Notes: generated by a model from the letters alone, not told the origin. A stretch of 64,000 nucleotides of DNA from a marine actinobacterium PHSC20C1 (GCA_000153145.1 CH672415.1:2588319-2652318), one strand, 5' to 3'. Positions 8,034-17,842 are shown, counted from the stretch's first letter. Made by a program: numbers and translations.

Positions 8034-8614
8034 TGGATGACCAATGGTTAGTAGTCGGGCTCGGTAATCCCGGGCCCGGCTACGCCGGTAATCGCCACAA
8101 CGTGGGCCACATGGTGTTGGCCCATTTAGCAGACGAAACGTCTGCGACTTTCAAGAATCACAAAGCCAACGCAGCAGTTGCTGAAGGCCGCAGCTTTGGC
8201 GACGGGCCGAAGCTCATTCTGGCCAAACCCAATTCGTTTATGAATCTTTCGGGTGGCCCAGTAAGCGCTCTCATGCGCTTCTACAAGATTCCCGTCGAGC
8301 GGCTCATCGTTGTTCACGATGAGCTCGACATTGATTTCGACACCGTGAAGCTCAAGACCGGTGGCGGGCACGGAGGCCATAACGGCATTCGCGATATTGC
8401 CGCCGCTGTTGGGTCGCCAGACTTCATGCGGGTTCGTGTCGGCATTGGGCGGCCACCAGGGCGACAGCCCGCCGCTGACTTCGTGTTGCGCGATTTCTCG
8501 GGCGAGGAACGCAGCGTGCTGCCCAATTTGCTCACCGACGCTTCAGATGCAGTTGTCTTGCTGGCAAGCGAAGGTCTCGAAGCTGCGCAACAGCGCTTCC
8601 ACAGCCCTCGCTAG
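8033..8614 (+). CDS. pth: Peptidyl-tRNA hydrolase
   Basis: Releases tRNA from peptidyl-tRNA that has dropped off ribosomes. The 193-residue protein carries the family motifs: [20 protein letters not shown] with the catalytic His in [29 protein letters not shown] with the catalytic Asp, and [13 protein letters not shown]. It starts at GTG 8033 and has only a weak ribosome-binding site (GCGAGAAA) lying in a hairpin shared with the end of rplY. Confidence 0.96.
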   Translation: MDDQWLVVGLGNPGPGYAGNRHNVGHMVLAHLADETSATFKNHKANAAVAEGRSFGDGPKLILAKPNSFMNLSGGPVSALMRFYKIPVERLIVVHDELDIDFDTVKLKTGGGHGGHNGIRDIAAAVGSPDFMRVRVGIGRPPGRQPAADFVLRDFSGEERSVLPNLLTDASDAVVLLASEGLEAAQQRFHSPR

Positions 8615-8716
8615 CTCCGTGCGGTTCTTCAGCCGCGCCACCAAACTGAGACTGCGATTCGTGGTGTTCCCGCTGCGCTGTGGGTGAACTCGCACCGTGC
8701 TGTCGGTCGCCGCGAG

Positions 8717-8722
8717 TAGACT
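8717..8722 (+). promoter_or_regulatory. -10 box for leaderless mfd transcript
   Basis: TAGACT ends six bases before the GTG start of mfd, and no ribosome-binding site is visible, so the mRNA probably begins at the start codon. Confidence 0.4.
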
Positions 8723-8728
8723 CCACCG

Positions 8729-11700
8729 GTGACTCTCGACGGACTTATCTCAGCGCTTTCGCGCGCCCAAACTGTGGAGAACGCACTGCGCTTCTCCCAG
8801 CAGAGCGCAGACTTCTCACTCGTCGAAGGGTTACGAGCACCGCTATTAGGCGCGCTGCTGACGAAGTCTGACGCACCGCGCTCGCTGCTCGCCATCACCG
8901 CCACTGGCCGTGAATCCGAATCACTGCGTCGCTCGCTGAGCAGTTACCTGCCCGAGGCTCAGATCGTCGAATTTCCAGCGTGGGAAACACTTCCGCATGA
9001 GCGGCTGAGCCCCAGCGCAGAAACTGTTGGAAAGCGGATGCAGGCCCTCCGCGATTTTGCGCGGTGGCAAGAGAACCCCGTCGGACAGTTTGTTCTCGTG
9101 GCATCCGTTCGCGCTGCCCTGCAGCCGATCGCAGACAACCTCACTGCAATAGAACCCATTGCGTTGACAGCTGGCGGTCGCAACTACGACCTATCGGCAC
9201 TGTCAGAGCGATTGATTGCGCTGGCATATTCCCGCGTCGACATGGTCACGCGGCGCGGCGAGTTCGCGGTGCGTGGCGGAATCCTTGACGTGTTCGCTCC
9301 CAACCACGAGCATCCACTTCGATTGGAATTCTTTGGCGATGAACTGGAGCAGCTGCGTGAATTCTCGGTAGCCGACCAGCGATCAATCGACGGCGATGTC
9401 GTGTTCGCCGAGCTCGTACCCAGCCGCGAAGTGCTCTTGAGCGAGTCTGTGCGGCAGCGCGCCCGCGAGATGCAGCACGAGTTCCCCAGCCTGTCGACGA
9501 TGCTTGCCAAGATCGCCGAGGGCATTCCCGTTGATGGCATGGAATCCCTAGCGCCCGCTCTCGTTGACAGATTGGTGCCACTCACTCACTACCTACCCGC
9601 GGATGCCGCCATTGCGGTGCTCTCGCCCGAGAAGGTCTCGTCGCGGGCGATCAACCTCGCGGAAACTAACCGCGAATTTTTGAGAGCCGCCTGGAACGCG
9701 GCAACGGCCGGAGCAGAAGCCCCCATCGATTTGGATGCCGGCGACTTCGTCACCCTCAATTCTCTGCGAGAGTCTGCAGGGTCTCGCCCCTGGTGGACCC
9801 TCAGCACTTTTGACTCTGGCGAAGCGGATGCCGCCACCCTGCTCGACACTGCAGAAGAAGCCTCCGAATATGTTCGCCTCGCTGCCGCACCCATGCCCTC
9901 GTTTGCGGGAACGGTTGATGGCGCTCTCGATCACGTGGCTCAACTGCTCACGGATGGCTGGACTGTCGGAATCATCGCCGAGGGCTCCGGGCTGGTCGAG
10001 CGCACTGCCGACCTCCTCGCCGAGCGGGAACTCTCGGGACGTGCCGTTGAGTCGTTCCCGACCGAAACGGAACCCGGTGTTGCGTACCTGCTGCGGGCAT
10101 CCGTCGATCACGGTTTTGCTATGGACGACATCAAACTTGCCGTGCTCAGCGAGGGCGAGTTCTTTGGTCGCTCGGTCGGCTATGCCTCGCGCCCGGCACG
10201 CAAATTGGCAACTCGACGCAAGAACGTTGTCGACCCGCTGCAACTGACGAGTGGTGACTTTGTTGTGCATCACACTCACGGCATCGGAAAATTCCTTGAG
10301 CTGGTTACTCGCCAAGTAAGCACAGGTGGCCGCAACGCCGTCAAGACTCAGCGCGAATTTTTGGTACTCGAATATGCGCCAAACAAGCGCGGCTACCCCG
10401 GCGACAAGCTCTATGTGCCCACAGACCAACTCGACTTGCTGTCGCGCTATGTCGGTGGCGAGGCGCCAACACTTAACAAGATGGGCGGTAGCGACTGGTC
10501 GGCGGCAAAGACCAAAGCGCGCAAGGCTGTTCGCGATATCGCTGTTGAGCTCGTCAAGCTCTATAGCGCGCGCATGGCGAGCCGCGGCCACGCTTTTTCC
10601 CCAGACACTCCCTGGCAGCGCGAGCTCGAAGAAGCATTCGCTTTTGCGGAGACGCCTGATCAGTTGACCACCATCGATGAGGTCAAGGCCGACATGCAGA
10701 GCCCAGTCCCCATGGATCGCTTGCTGAGTGGTGACGTGGGCTACGGAAAAACTGAGGTTGCTGTTCGTGCAGCCTTCAAGGCCGTGCAAGACGGCAAACA
10801 GGTCGCGATGATTGTGCCGACGACGCTGCTCGTGCGCCAGCACATGGAGACTTTCGCTGACCGGTTCGCCGGATTCCCGGTGCATTTGCGGGCACTCAGT
10901 CGCTTCCAAACCGACAGAGAAGCCCGCGAGACTCTCGCCGGTCTTACGGACGGAACCGTGGATGTCGTGATCGGCACCCACAGACTGCTGTCGAAAAACA
11001 TCGCCTTCAAAGATCTCGGACTCGTCATCATCGACGAAGAGCAACGCTTTGGCGTTGAGCACAAAGACGCCCTCAAGAAGCTCAAAACCAATGTCGATAT
11101 TTTGGCGATGACGGCGACCCCTATTCCTCGAACCCTCGAGATGGCGGTCACGGGCATCCGTGAGATGTCGACCTTGGCAACACCGCCTGAAGACCGGCAC
11201 CCCATTTTGAGCTTTGTCGGACCATATTCTGAGCGCCAAGTTTCGGCGGCTATTCGCCGTGAGTTGCTTCGCGAAGGCCAAATCTTTTATGTGCACAACC
11301 GGGTTAGTTCGATCAACCGGGTCGCAGCGAAACTGGCCGAATTAGTTCCGGATGCTCGCATCGCGGTTGCCCACGGGCAGCTGCCCGAGGCTGTGCTCGA
11401 GCAAGTCATGGTCGACTTCTGGGAGCGCAAGTTCGATGTGCTTGTCTCGACCACCATTATCGAAACCGGGCTCGACATTGCTAACGCCAATACCCTGATT
11501 ATCGACCGCGCAGACAAGTACGGGCTCAGCCAACTTCACCAGTTGCGTGGACGCGTCGGCCGCGGCCGTGAACGTGCCTACGCGTACTTCCTTTACGACG
11601 AAGAAAAGCCGCTGAGTGAGACCGCCCACGAACGCCTCGACACTATCGCCGCAAACAACGAGCTCGGTGCCGGAATGCAGATCGCCCTCAAGGACCTCGA

Positions 11701-12337
11701 AATTCGTGGCGCAGGAAACCTGCTCGGTGGCGAACAATCTGGCCACATAGCTGGAGTTGGCTTCGACCTGTATCTGCGGATGATCGGCGAAGCCGTCTCG
11801 ACTTTCCGCGGTGACGTCGCCGAGGGCCAGACGGAGCTCCGCCTTGAGCTGCCGGTCGATGCCAACATTCCCGAAGACTATGTTGAAAGCGAGCGACTTC
11901 GCCTTGAGGCGTACCAGAAGCTTTCGACGGCCAGCGCGCCCGCGGCATCCGCCGACAGTATCGACCGTGTGCTGGAAGAGTTGAGCGACCGCTATGGTGA
12001 GCCGCCCGAGCAAGTGCAGCACCTCATTGCCGTCTCACGGCTGCGCCGTATGGCACAGAAAGCGAGCCTCAGCGAGGTTGTCGTCATGGGCGACAAGCTT
12101 CGCGTCGCCCCAGCAGATTTGCTTGATTCGAAGCAAGTGCGGTTGCAGCGCATGTATCCCGGTTCGAAATATCACTCTGCAGCAGCAGCAGCGATCATCC
12201 CGCTACCGACGGGCGCGGGCGACGGTCAGCTCATCGAGTGGACCAACAATCTGCTGATCTCGATCTTTGGCGCGAAAGACACCACAACCGAACTCGCCGA
12301 GCTCGCAGAGGCAGAGAAAGCAACCGAGCAGGGCTAG
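8729..12337 (+). CDS. mfd: Transcription-repair coupling factor Mfd
   Basis: Displaces RNA polymerase stalled at DNA lesions and recruits UvrA. The 1202-residue protein has the UvrB-like N-terminal region, the RNA-polymerase-interaction domain starting near GDFVVHHTHGIGKFLEL, the translocase core with GDVGYGKTEVAVRAAF (Walker A), DEEQRFGVEHK (motif II), TATPIPRTLEMA (motif III) and GRVGRGRERAYAYF (motif VI), and the C-terminal TRCF domain. Length is normal. Its TAG shares the CTAG at 12334-12337 with the stop of the converging protease gene. Confidence 0.97.
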   Translation: MTLDGLISALSRAQTVENALRFSQQSADFSLVEGLRAPLLGALLTKSDAPRSLLAITATGRESESLRRSLSSYLPEAQIVEFPAWETLPHERLSPSAETVGKRMQALRDFARWQENPVGQFVLVASVRAALQPIADNLTAIEPIALTAGGRNYDLSALSERLIALAYSRVDMVTRRGEFAVRGGILDVFAPNHEHPLRLEFFGDELEQLREFSVADQRSIDGDVVFAELVPSREVLLSESVRQRAREMQHEFPSLSTMLAKIAEGIPVDGMESLAPALVDRLVPLTHYLPADAAIAVLSPEKVSSRAINLAETNREFLRAAWNAATAGAEAPIDLDAGDFVTLNSLRESAGSRPWWTLSTFDSGEADAATLLDTAEEASEYVRLAAAPMPSFAGTVDGALDHVAQLLTDGWTVGIIAEGSGLVERTADLLAERELSGRAVESFPTETEPGVAYLLRASVDHGFAMDDIKLAVLSEGEFFGRSVGYASRPARKLATRRKNVVDPLQLTSGDFVVHHTHGIGKFLELVTRQVSTGGRNAVKTQREFLVLEYAPNKRGYPGDKLYVPTDQLDLLSRYVGGEAPTLNKMGGSDWSAAKTKARKAVRDIAVELVKLYSARMASRGHAFSPDTPWQRELEEAFAFAETPDQLTTIDEVKADMQSPVPMDRLLSGDVGYGKTEVAVRAAFKAVQDGKQVAMIVPTTLLVRQHMETFADRFAGFPVHLRALSRFQTDREARETLAGLTDGTVDVVIGTHRLLSKNIAFKDLGLVIIDEEQRFGVEHKDALKKLKTNVDILAMTATPIPRTLEMAVTGIREMSTLATPPEDRHPILSFVGPYSERQVSAAIRRELLREGQIFYVHNRVSSINRVAAKLAELVPDARIAVAHGQLPEAVLEQVMVDFWERKFDVLVSTTIIETGLDIANANTLIIDRADKYGLSQLHQLRGRVGRGRERAYAYFLYDEEKPLSETAHERLDTIAANNELGAGMQIALKDLEIRGAGNLLGGEQSGHIAGVGFDLYLRMIGEAVSTFRGDVAEGQTELRLELPVDANIPEDYVESERLRLEAYQKLSTASAPAASADSIDRVLEELSDRYGEPPEQVQHLIAVSRLRRMAQKASLSEVVVMGDKLRVAPADLLDSKQVRLQRMYPGSKYHSAAAAAIIPLPTGAGDGQLIEWTNNLLISIFGAKDTTTELAELAEAEKATEQG

Positions 12338-13344
12338 TTCTGGCTGGTTTCGGTAGCCGTTTCGCTCGGCGCTACTGGTGCAGCTGGCGCTACTGGTGCC
12401 ACGTCTGGGGCGTGCTTCGGAGTGAACGCCAGGGGGTTCAGGCGGCCGTCGATGAGGTGCACCCGGCTTACCGCCATCGGGATTACTACTAGCGACCGCA
12501 AATCCAAAACCATGTGCGCAATGATCGCGACGACAATGCTGCCGCTCAGAATGTAGAGCGCCATGAAGATTGCACCAATGATCGTAGTGACGACGATGCC
12601 GGTAACCCCCTGGTAGGAGTGCATGATTCCAAACAGAAGCAGGCTACCGACGATCGCGACAATCGCATTGCCTGTCGTAGCAAACAACAGGGCGGGTAGC
12701 GCGAGTCGAAAGAGTAGTTCTTCGACGACGCCTGCGTTAATGGAGAGCAACGCTCCGAGCCCCAACTCTTGCCGGTTGCGTGGAAGAATCGACTGAATGT
12801 CGCCGACGCTCATTATGTCGTCGCCCTCTTTGCGTACGGCGATGACTCCGATAATGGTGAGCGCCACGATGCCGACTATCAGGCCGATGATCACGCCACT
12901 CGTGATGGCGGGTTGCGCGCCGAGCGCGGCGAGCAACCACGAAACCCAGGGCCATGACTGCACCTCGGCAAGGAGGGGAGCGGCAGAACGGCCGCTGGCC
13001 AGAAGAACCACCACAGCCATCCCACCAAACAGCACGAACGAGATCACGAGCCACCGTCGAAGCATGAGCTGGCGACGTTTCGTGGTGCGGAACCGCTTAA
13101 ATCGGCGATATTCGCGCTGGTCCCGCCGGAACGTGCGCAGGGCGAGTGCGATCAGTACCCCGGCGAGGGTGAGCCACAAAAGCGCAAGCATGAGGGGATT
13201 GGTGGGGTCCAGCATTCCCCAATCGTGCCACGCGCTGGCTGTGAATTTCTGGAACCCATTCCAGAATCGTTGACCAGAGCTGAAATCCGCAATAGTCTGC
13301 CCGATGGTGGGAACGGTGAATGCTGATGCTGCCTCACTAGCCAT
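12334..13344 (-). CDS. CPBP-family intramembrane metalloprotease
   Basis: A 336-residue membrane protein with about eight hydrophobic segments. The CPBP (CAAX protease/bacteriocin-processing, Abi) motifs are seen: VVEELLFRL (motif 1), GIMHSYQG (motif 2) and HMVLDL (motif 3), giving the glutamate and histidine zinc ligands. The C-terminal tail is a low-complexity APVAPAAPVAPS stretch from a short DNA repeat near 12370-12405. The natural substrate is unknown. The 5' part of this gene contains the promoter and palindromic operator of the divergent lacI gene. Confidence 0.85.
   Translation of the reverse strand: MASEAASAFTVPTIGQTIADFSSGQRFWNGFQKFTASAWHDWGMLDPTNPLMLALLWLTLAGVLIALALRTFRRDQREYRRFKRFRTTKRRQLMLRRWLVISFVLFGGMAVVVLLASGRSAAPLLAEVQSWPWVSWLLAALGAQPAITSGVIIGLIVGIVALTIIGVIAVRKEGDDIMSVGDIQSILPRNRQELGLGALLSINAGVVEELLFRLALPALLFATTGNAIVAIVGSLLLFGIMHSYQGVTGIVVTTIIGAIFMALYILSGSIVVAIIAHMVLDLRSLVVIPMAVSRVHLIDGRLNPLAFTPKHAPDVAPVAPAAPVAPSETATETSQN
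13247..13298 (+). promoter_or_regulatory. lacI promoter with palindromic operator inside the CPBP gene
   Basis: A perfect inverted repeat with a 4-base centre, TTCTGGAAcccaTTCCAGAA, occupies 13247-13266. Three bases later TTGACC (13270-13275) and TAGTCT (13293-13298) are 17 bases apart and make a good promoter for lacI, with a leader of about 80 bases. The same block (26 of 29 bases) recurs before the importer operon at 14496-14524. This points to autoregulation. Confidence 0.65.
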
Positions 13345-13386
13345 TGGATGCTGCGGTCGTGTAGAGCGCGCAAGAGAGCAGGTACT

Positions 13387-14418
13387 GTGACAAGCGAGCC
13401 AGGAAACGCGACCAAACTTGCGGGAATGAAAGATGTTGCCGATCGCGCCGGCGTCGCCATGTCGTCAGTATCACGCGTTTTGTCCGACCACCCTGACGTG
13501 AGCGATCGGATGCGCGAGAAGGTGCTCGCCGCTGTCGAAGAATTGGGCTACGAGCCGGATGTGCTCGCGCAGAGCTTGCGAACCGGAGCAACCCGCACCA
13601 TTGGGGTAGTCGTAGCCGACATCTCAAACCAGCTTTTTGCGGAAATCTCGCACGGTGCCGAAACGGTATTACGGGCTCAGGGGTATTCGACTTTTGTCGC
13701 AAACTCCCTCAACGATCCTGAGATCGCGGTGAAGCAGTTGCGGATGTTGATCAAGCGCCGTGTAGACGGGCTGCTGGTATCGGTTGGCGAGGAAGACGGT
13801 GGACCGATTGTCGACGCAATAGCTAATTCTGGGCTGCCGACAGTTCTGATCGACCGGCATCTCGGAACAGCCGGTGCCTCTCGAGTTCTGAGCGACCACC
13901 GCGCGGGAATGAGCGCTGTAGTCGAGAAGCTAATTGATCTTGGTCACACTCGGATCGCGTTGATCAATGGTCTCCCCAACGTCTTGCCCGCGATGGAGAG
14001 GGCAGCAGCCGCGAAGGCGGCAGCGGCATCGCATCCTGGAGTAACCATCGAAGTGCTTTCGGGCGCGTTCTCGTCGCAACACGGTGAGGAAGCAACGCGA
14101 GCCCTCGTGGCGCGGGCGGAGCGTCCGACCGCGATTGTTGCTGGAAGCAACCAGATCCTTGTTGGCGTTTACACGGCGCTGCGAGAGGCTGGCCTCAGCG
14201 CTCCTCATGATCTCAGCTTGGTCACGTGTGACCCTGTGCCCCTTGCAGAGTTCATGACGCCAGCGCTCGACACGATCTGGCGCGATCGTCAAGAGCTGGG
14301 GGCGATGGCAGCAACGCTCATGTTGGAGAGCTTGCGTGGCGGAGAGCCGCGGGAAGTCGTGCTGCCAACGGAGTATCGGGCCGGCGGCTGTATCGGCCCG
14401 GCGCCACGGACCCGGTAG
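13387..14418 (+). CDS. LacI-family transcriptional regulator
   Basis: A 343-residue sugar-responsive regulator: N-terminal helix-turn-helix MKDVADRAGVAMSSVSRVLSDHPDVSDRMREKV with the LacI hinge LAQSLRTGATRTIGVVV, followed by a periplasmic-binding-protein-like sugar domain. GTG 13387 is preferred to an upstream ATG at 13348 because AGAGAGCAGG precedes it and family members begin close to the helix-turn-helix. It precedes a sugar ABC importer on the same strand, and a shared palindrome before both genes supports direct control. Confidence 0.9.
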   Translation: MTSEPGNATKLAGMKDVADRAGVAMSSVSRVLSDHPDVSDRMREKVLAAVEELGYEPDVLAQSLRTGATRTIGVVVADISNQLFAEISHGAETVLRAQGYSTFVANSLNDPEIAVKQLRMLIKRRVDGLLVSVGEEDGGPIVDAIANSGLPTVLIDRHLGTAGASRVLSDHRAGMSAVVEKLIDLGHTRIALINGLPNVLPAMERAAAAKAAAASHPGVTIEVLSGAFSSQHGEEATRALVARAERPTAIVAGSNQILVGVYTALREAGLSAPHDLSLVTCDPVPLAEFMTPALDTIWRDRQELGAMAATLMLESLRGGEPREVVLPTEYRAGGCIGPAPRTR

Positions 14419-14424
14419 CTGCAG

Positions 14425-14450
14425 GCAGACCGGTTTGTCTGCTGTTTCCT
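14425..14450 (+). terminator. Probable lacI terminator
   Basis: GCAGAC (14425-14430) and GTCTGC (14437-14442) form a 6-bp stem with a 6-base loop just after the lacI stop, followed by the T-containing TGTTTCCT. Confidence 0.45.
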
Positions 14451-14496
14451 GCCAAGGGACGACCTTCATTACTGTAATGAGACCAATAATAGGAGT

Positions 14497-14549
14497 TTCC
14501 GGAATCCTTTCCAGAATCGTTGACGGAATCGGTTCTAGGTGGTTAGGAT
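14497..14549 (+). promoter_or_regulatory. Importer operon promoter with LacI-type operator
   Basis: TTCCGGAAtcctTTCCAGAA (14497-14516) is a one-mismatch inverted repeat matching the lacI-promoter palindrome. TTGACG (14520-14525) and TAGGAT (14544-14549), 18 bases apart, form the promoter, about 135 bases before the lipoprotein start. The operator sits just upstream of the -35, exactly as at lacI. The rest of the 270-base gap 14419-14688 shows nothing else clear. Confidence 0.65.
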
Positions 14550-14688
14550 CGCCACAGTGCAACGCGGCCGACCTGGCCGCTTCGTGCAGGGCCGGGTCAC
14601 CGACGGCTCGTCGCCGGTAACAGAATTGGTCAGTCCACAGATCAATCAATCGGCTCAGCAATTCTCAACGAAGAGATGGGAAATCACA

Positions 14689-15966
14689 GTGGTACAGAAC
14701 CGAATCGGGCGAGCAGTACTCGCCGCGGCTGCAGCTGTTGCAGTCAGCATTGCGATGGTGGGCTGCGCGCCAGCATCCGAATCCGAACAGGGCGAAGTTG
14801 AACTTCGATTCTCGTGGTGGGGCACGGACTCGCGTCACGAGCTCACCAACGAGGCGCTAGACCTATTCGAGGAGAAAAACCCCGGAATCACAGTCGTACG
14901 CGACTTTGGCGGATTCGACGGCTACATCGACAAGCTGCTCACTCAAGCCGCCGGCAACAACTCGCCCGACGTCTTCCAGCTTTACGAAGAAGTGCTTCGT
15001 GAGTTCGCTTCGCGAGGCCAGCTCTACGACCTCAACGAAGCAACCAGCCAGGGCCTCAGCCTTGACGGGTGGGACCAAGGCCTGCTCGACACAAGCACGA
15101 TCGATGGCTCACTCTCAGCGCTTCAGTTTGGACTAACCACCCAGGCGTTCATCTTCAACACTGAGCTATTCGACCAAGCGGGCGTCTCGATCCCCACAGA
15201 GGGGTGGAGCTGGGACGACCTCGCTACGGCAGCGAAGAAGGTTAGCGACGGAACCGATTCCGGTACCTTCGGTGTGACCGACTTGTCGACCGGCTACCAG
15301 GTCTTCGAAGTGTGGGCCAACCAAAACGGCGAGTCCTACCTGACAGATGACGGCCTCGGCTTCTCGGCTGGAACCCTCGAGGACTTCTGGAATTACTGGG
15401 CAGACCTTCGCGCATCAGGCGCTGCGACTCCCGGTTCGCTGACCTCGGAGTACCCCACTCCGTTTGACGCGATCATCGCCAGCAAGGCAGCATCCGGCTT
15501 TATTTTCGCGAACCAGATGGCAGCGGTCCAGTCGAGCATCGAGGCTGAAATCGCTGTCGACCGGATGCCCGGAGAATCCCCTGAGGCCGGCTCCTACCTG
15601 CGCACCGCAATGAACATTGCGATCGGTTCCAAAACCGAGCACCCCAAGGAAGCTGCAATGCTCGTCGACTTCCTTCTCAATGATCCTGAGGCTTACGCCA
15701 TCCTGGGCATTGACCGCGGAGTTCCCGCCAACCCTGCAGTGGGCGACGCGGCAACAGCCAACGTTGACGACATCACCGCCAAGGGACTCACTGTCATCGA
15801 TGGTGTTCGTGAAGATGGTGCAGCACCGCCCGTACCGCCGAAGCCCGGCGCCGGTAACGTGAATGCGCTCTTTGCAGAGCTCGCCCAAGAAGTTCAGTTC
15901 GACCGCATGAGCATCAAGGATGCTGTTGCAAGCTTCATCGAACGTGCCGAACAGGAACTGAGTTAA
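14689..15966 (+). CDS. Sugar ABC transporter substrate-binding lipoprotein
   Basis: A 425-residue extracellular solute-binding protein (family 1) anchored to the membrane. It starts with the basic-hydrophobic signal VVQNRIGRAVLAAAA and a lipobox AMVGC; the mature part shows the typical LRFSWWGTDSRHELTNEALDLFEEKNPGI opening and DVFQLYEE segment of sugar-binding proteins. Start GTG 14689 fits the signal peptide; there is no strong ribosome-binding site (AGATGGG, about 12 bases away). First gene of the importer operon; the sugar cannot be read from sequence. Confidence 0.9.
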   Translation: MVQNRIGRAVLAAAAAVAVSIAMVGCAPASESEQGEVELRFSWWGTDSRHELTNEALDLFEEKNPGITVVRDFGGFDGYIDKLLTQAAGNNSPDVFQLYEEVLREFASRGQLYDLNEATSQGLSLDGWDQGLLDTSTIDGSLSALQFGLTTQAFIFNTELFDQAGVSIPTEGWSWDDLATAAKKVSDGTDSGTFGVTDLSTGYQVFEVWANQNGESYLTDDGLGFSAGTLEDFWNYWADLRASGAATPGSLTSEYPTPFDAIIASKAASGFIFANQMAAVQSSIEAEIAVDRMPGESPEAGSYLRTAMNIAIGSKTEHPKEAAMLVDFLLNDPEAYAILGIDRGVPANPAVGDAATANVDDITAKGLTVIDGVREDGAAPPVPPKPGAGNVNALFAELAQEVQFDRMSIKDAVASFIERAEQELS

Positions 15967-15972
15967 CACACC

Positions 15973-16977
15973 ATGACACTGCCTCAGACCTCTAACGACG
16001 TGTCAGCTCCGGCCGACACGCGCGGACGGTCCGAGTCGCGTCCGGGCCGGGGAGCTGCACAAGCTCCCCGGTCTCGGGGTACGCGCTCGTTGCGTCGCAG
16101 AATGATGCTCGACCGCGCAGCCCCGTACCTTTTTCTCGCCCCCTGGTTGATCGGCTTCGTCGTCATCACCTTCGGGCCCATGCTCGTTTCGCTGTACCTG
16201 TCGTTTACCGACTACAGCCTGCTGAGCCCGCCCGAGTGGGTTGGTCTCGAAAACTACGAACGCATGTTTACCGCTGACCCCAAGTACCTTGAGTCGGTAC
16301 GAGTCACCGCAATCTACGTCTTTGTCTCGGTGCCCCTGCAACTAGCGTTCGCACTCATTGTTGCCATGGCGCTTAACCGCGGCATCAAGGGACTGCCGAT
16401 CTACCGCTCGATCTATTACATTCCGTCACTGATCGGCGGCAGTGTTGCCATCGCAATCTTGTGGCGTCAGATGTTTGGTCAGTCCGGTCTCATTAACCAG
16501 GTGCTCGCGCTCGTCGGAATCGAAGGACAGTCCTGGATCGGGCATCCGGACACCGCACTGGGAACGCTGATTGTCTTGAACGTGTGGACTTTCGGATCGC
16601 CCATGGTCATCTTCTTGGCCGCACTTCGCCAGATTCCCGTCTACCTCTACGAGGCGGCTGCCGTCGATGGAGTCACCGCCTGGGGGCGCTTTCGCCACAT
16701 CACCTTTCCGATGCTCACCCCGATCGTGCTCTTCAACATGATCCTGCAACTCATCGGTGCCATGCAGGCGTTCACACCGGCCTATGTGGTTTCGGGCGGA
16801 ACGGGTGGCCCAGCAAACTCCACGCTGTTCTACACCCTGTATTTGTACCAACGAGGGTTCACCGGCCTAGAAATGGGCTACGCCAGCGCGATGGCATGGG
16901 CACTGCTGCTCGTCATCGCCGCGATCACCGGAATCAACTTCTGGCTTTCAAAGTATTGGGTGCACTATGACGACTAA
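15973..16977 (+). CDS. Sugar ABC transporter permease, MalF type
   Basis: A 334-residue inner-membrane permease. An Arg/Ser-rich cytoplasmic N-terminus (about 45 residues) precedes six membrane segments. The EAA loop EAAAVDGVTAWGRFRHITFPML, which docks on the ATPase, is intact. It follows the binding protein by six bases and overlaps the next permease by 11 bases. No ATP-binding subunit is encoded nearby, so it probably uses a shared MsmK/UgpC-type ATPase elsewhere in the genome. Confidence 0.93.
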   Translation: MTLPQTSNDVSAPADTRGRSESRPGRGAAQAPRSRGTRSLRRRMMLDRAAPYLFLAPWLIGFVVITFGPMLVSLYLSFTDYSLLSPPEWVGLENYERMFTADPKYLESVRVTAIYVFVSVPLQLAFALIVAMALNRGIKGLPIYRSIYYIPSLIGGSVAIAILWRQMFGQSGLINQVLALVGIEGQSWIGHPDTALGTLIVLNVWTFGSPMVIFLAALRQIPVYLYEAAAVDGVTAWGRFRHITFPMLTPIVLFNMILQLIGAMQAFTPAYVVSGGTGGPANSTLFYTLYLYQRGFTGLEMGYASAMAWALLLVIAAITGINFWLSKYWVHYDD

Positions 16978-17833
16978 CATGACCGGAATTGTCGGCGCGA
17001 AGAAGAGCAAGACGCGCAAGGCACTCGCGCACTTTCTCATCATCGGGTTCGGCATGCTCATGCTGTACCCAGTGCTGTGGATGATAGGAAGCTCCTTCAA
17101 AGACACGGCCCAGATCTTCAGCGAAGTTTCGTTGATCCCCAACCCGGTAGTCACCGACAACTACGAGCGCGGGTGGGAAGGCGCTGGCATCGGGTTCTCG
17201 ACCTATTTCTTGAACTCCACCATCGTGGCGGCGCTCGCCGTTATCGGAAACCTCATTGCGTGCTCACTAGCCGCGTACGCGTTCGCGCGGTTGGACTTCC
17301 GGCTGCGTCGAGTGCTCTTCGGGGCGATGCTAGCCACGATCATGCTTCCCTATCACGTGGTGATTGTGCCGCAGTATATTTTGTTTGCTCAGCTCGACTG
17401 GGTGAACACCTTTCTGCCCCTCATCGCGCCGAAGTTCTTAGCGGTTGACTCGTTCTTCATCTTCCTGATGGTGCAGTTCATGCGCGGGCTGCCGGTTGAA
17501 CTCGACCAAGCGGCACGAGTGGATGGTGCTGGACCATTCCAGATCTACTGGAGAATCATCCTTCCGCTGACCATTCCTGCGCTAGCGACAACCGCGATCT
17601 TCACGTTTATCTGGACCTGGAATGACTTCTTCACTCCGATGATCTATCTGAGCGACCCCCGTCTCTACACGGTGCCGTTGGGACTGAACTCGTTCCTCGA
17701 CTCCACTGGAGAATCCTCGTGGGGACCCATGTTCGCGATGGCCGTACTCTCACTCGGCCCACTGTTCGGATTCTTCCTCGCAGGTCAGAAGTACCTGACG
17801 AGCGGTATTGCCACAACAGGTTTGAAGGGATAG
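16967..17833 (+). CDS. Sugar ABC transporter permease, MalG type
   Basis: A 288-residue partner permease with six membrane segments and the EAA-like loop LDQAARVDGAGPFQIYWRIILPL near residue 195. Its ATG overlaps the end of the MalF-type gene, a sign of translational coupling. With the lipoprotein and first permease it forms a carbohydrate-uptake (CUT1-like) importer that lacks its own ATPase gene. Confidence 0.93.
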   Translation: MTTNMTGIVGAKKSKTRKALAHFLIIGFGMLMLYPVLWMIGSSFKDTAQIFSEVSLIPNPVVTDNYERGWEGAGIGFSTYFLNSTIVAALAVIGNLIACSLAAYAFARLDFRLRRVLFGAMLATIMLPYHVVIVPQYILFAQLDWVNTFLPLIAPKFLAVDSFFIFLMVQFMRGLPVELDQAARVDGAGPFQIYWRIILPLTIPALATTAIFTFIWTWNDFFTPMIYLSDPRLYTVPLGLNSFLDSTGESSWGPMFAMAVLSLGPLFGFFLAGQKYLTSGIATTGLKG

Positions 17834-17842
17834 CCCAGTTTT

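Noticed and set aside
9593-11296. 567-codon minus-strand open frame inside mfd
   Set aside because: Antisense shadow of mfd, which shows all its helicase motifs in the plus frame; no ribosome-binding site or known domain.
12360-12410. Tandem repeat GGCGCTACTGGTGC as a regulatory repeat
   Set aside because: Only two copies, in frame, encoding the low-complexity APVAP tail of the protease; best explained as coding repeat slippage.
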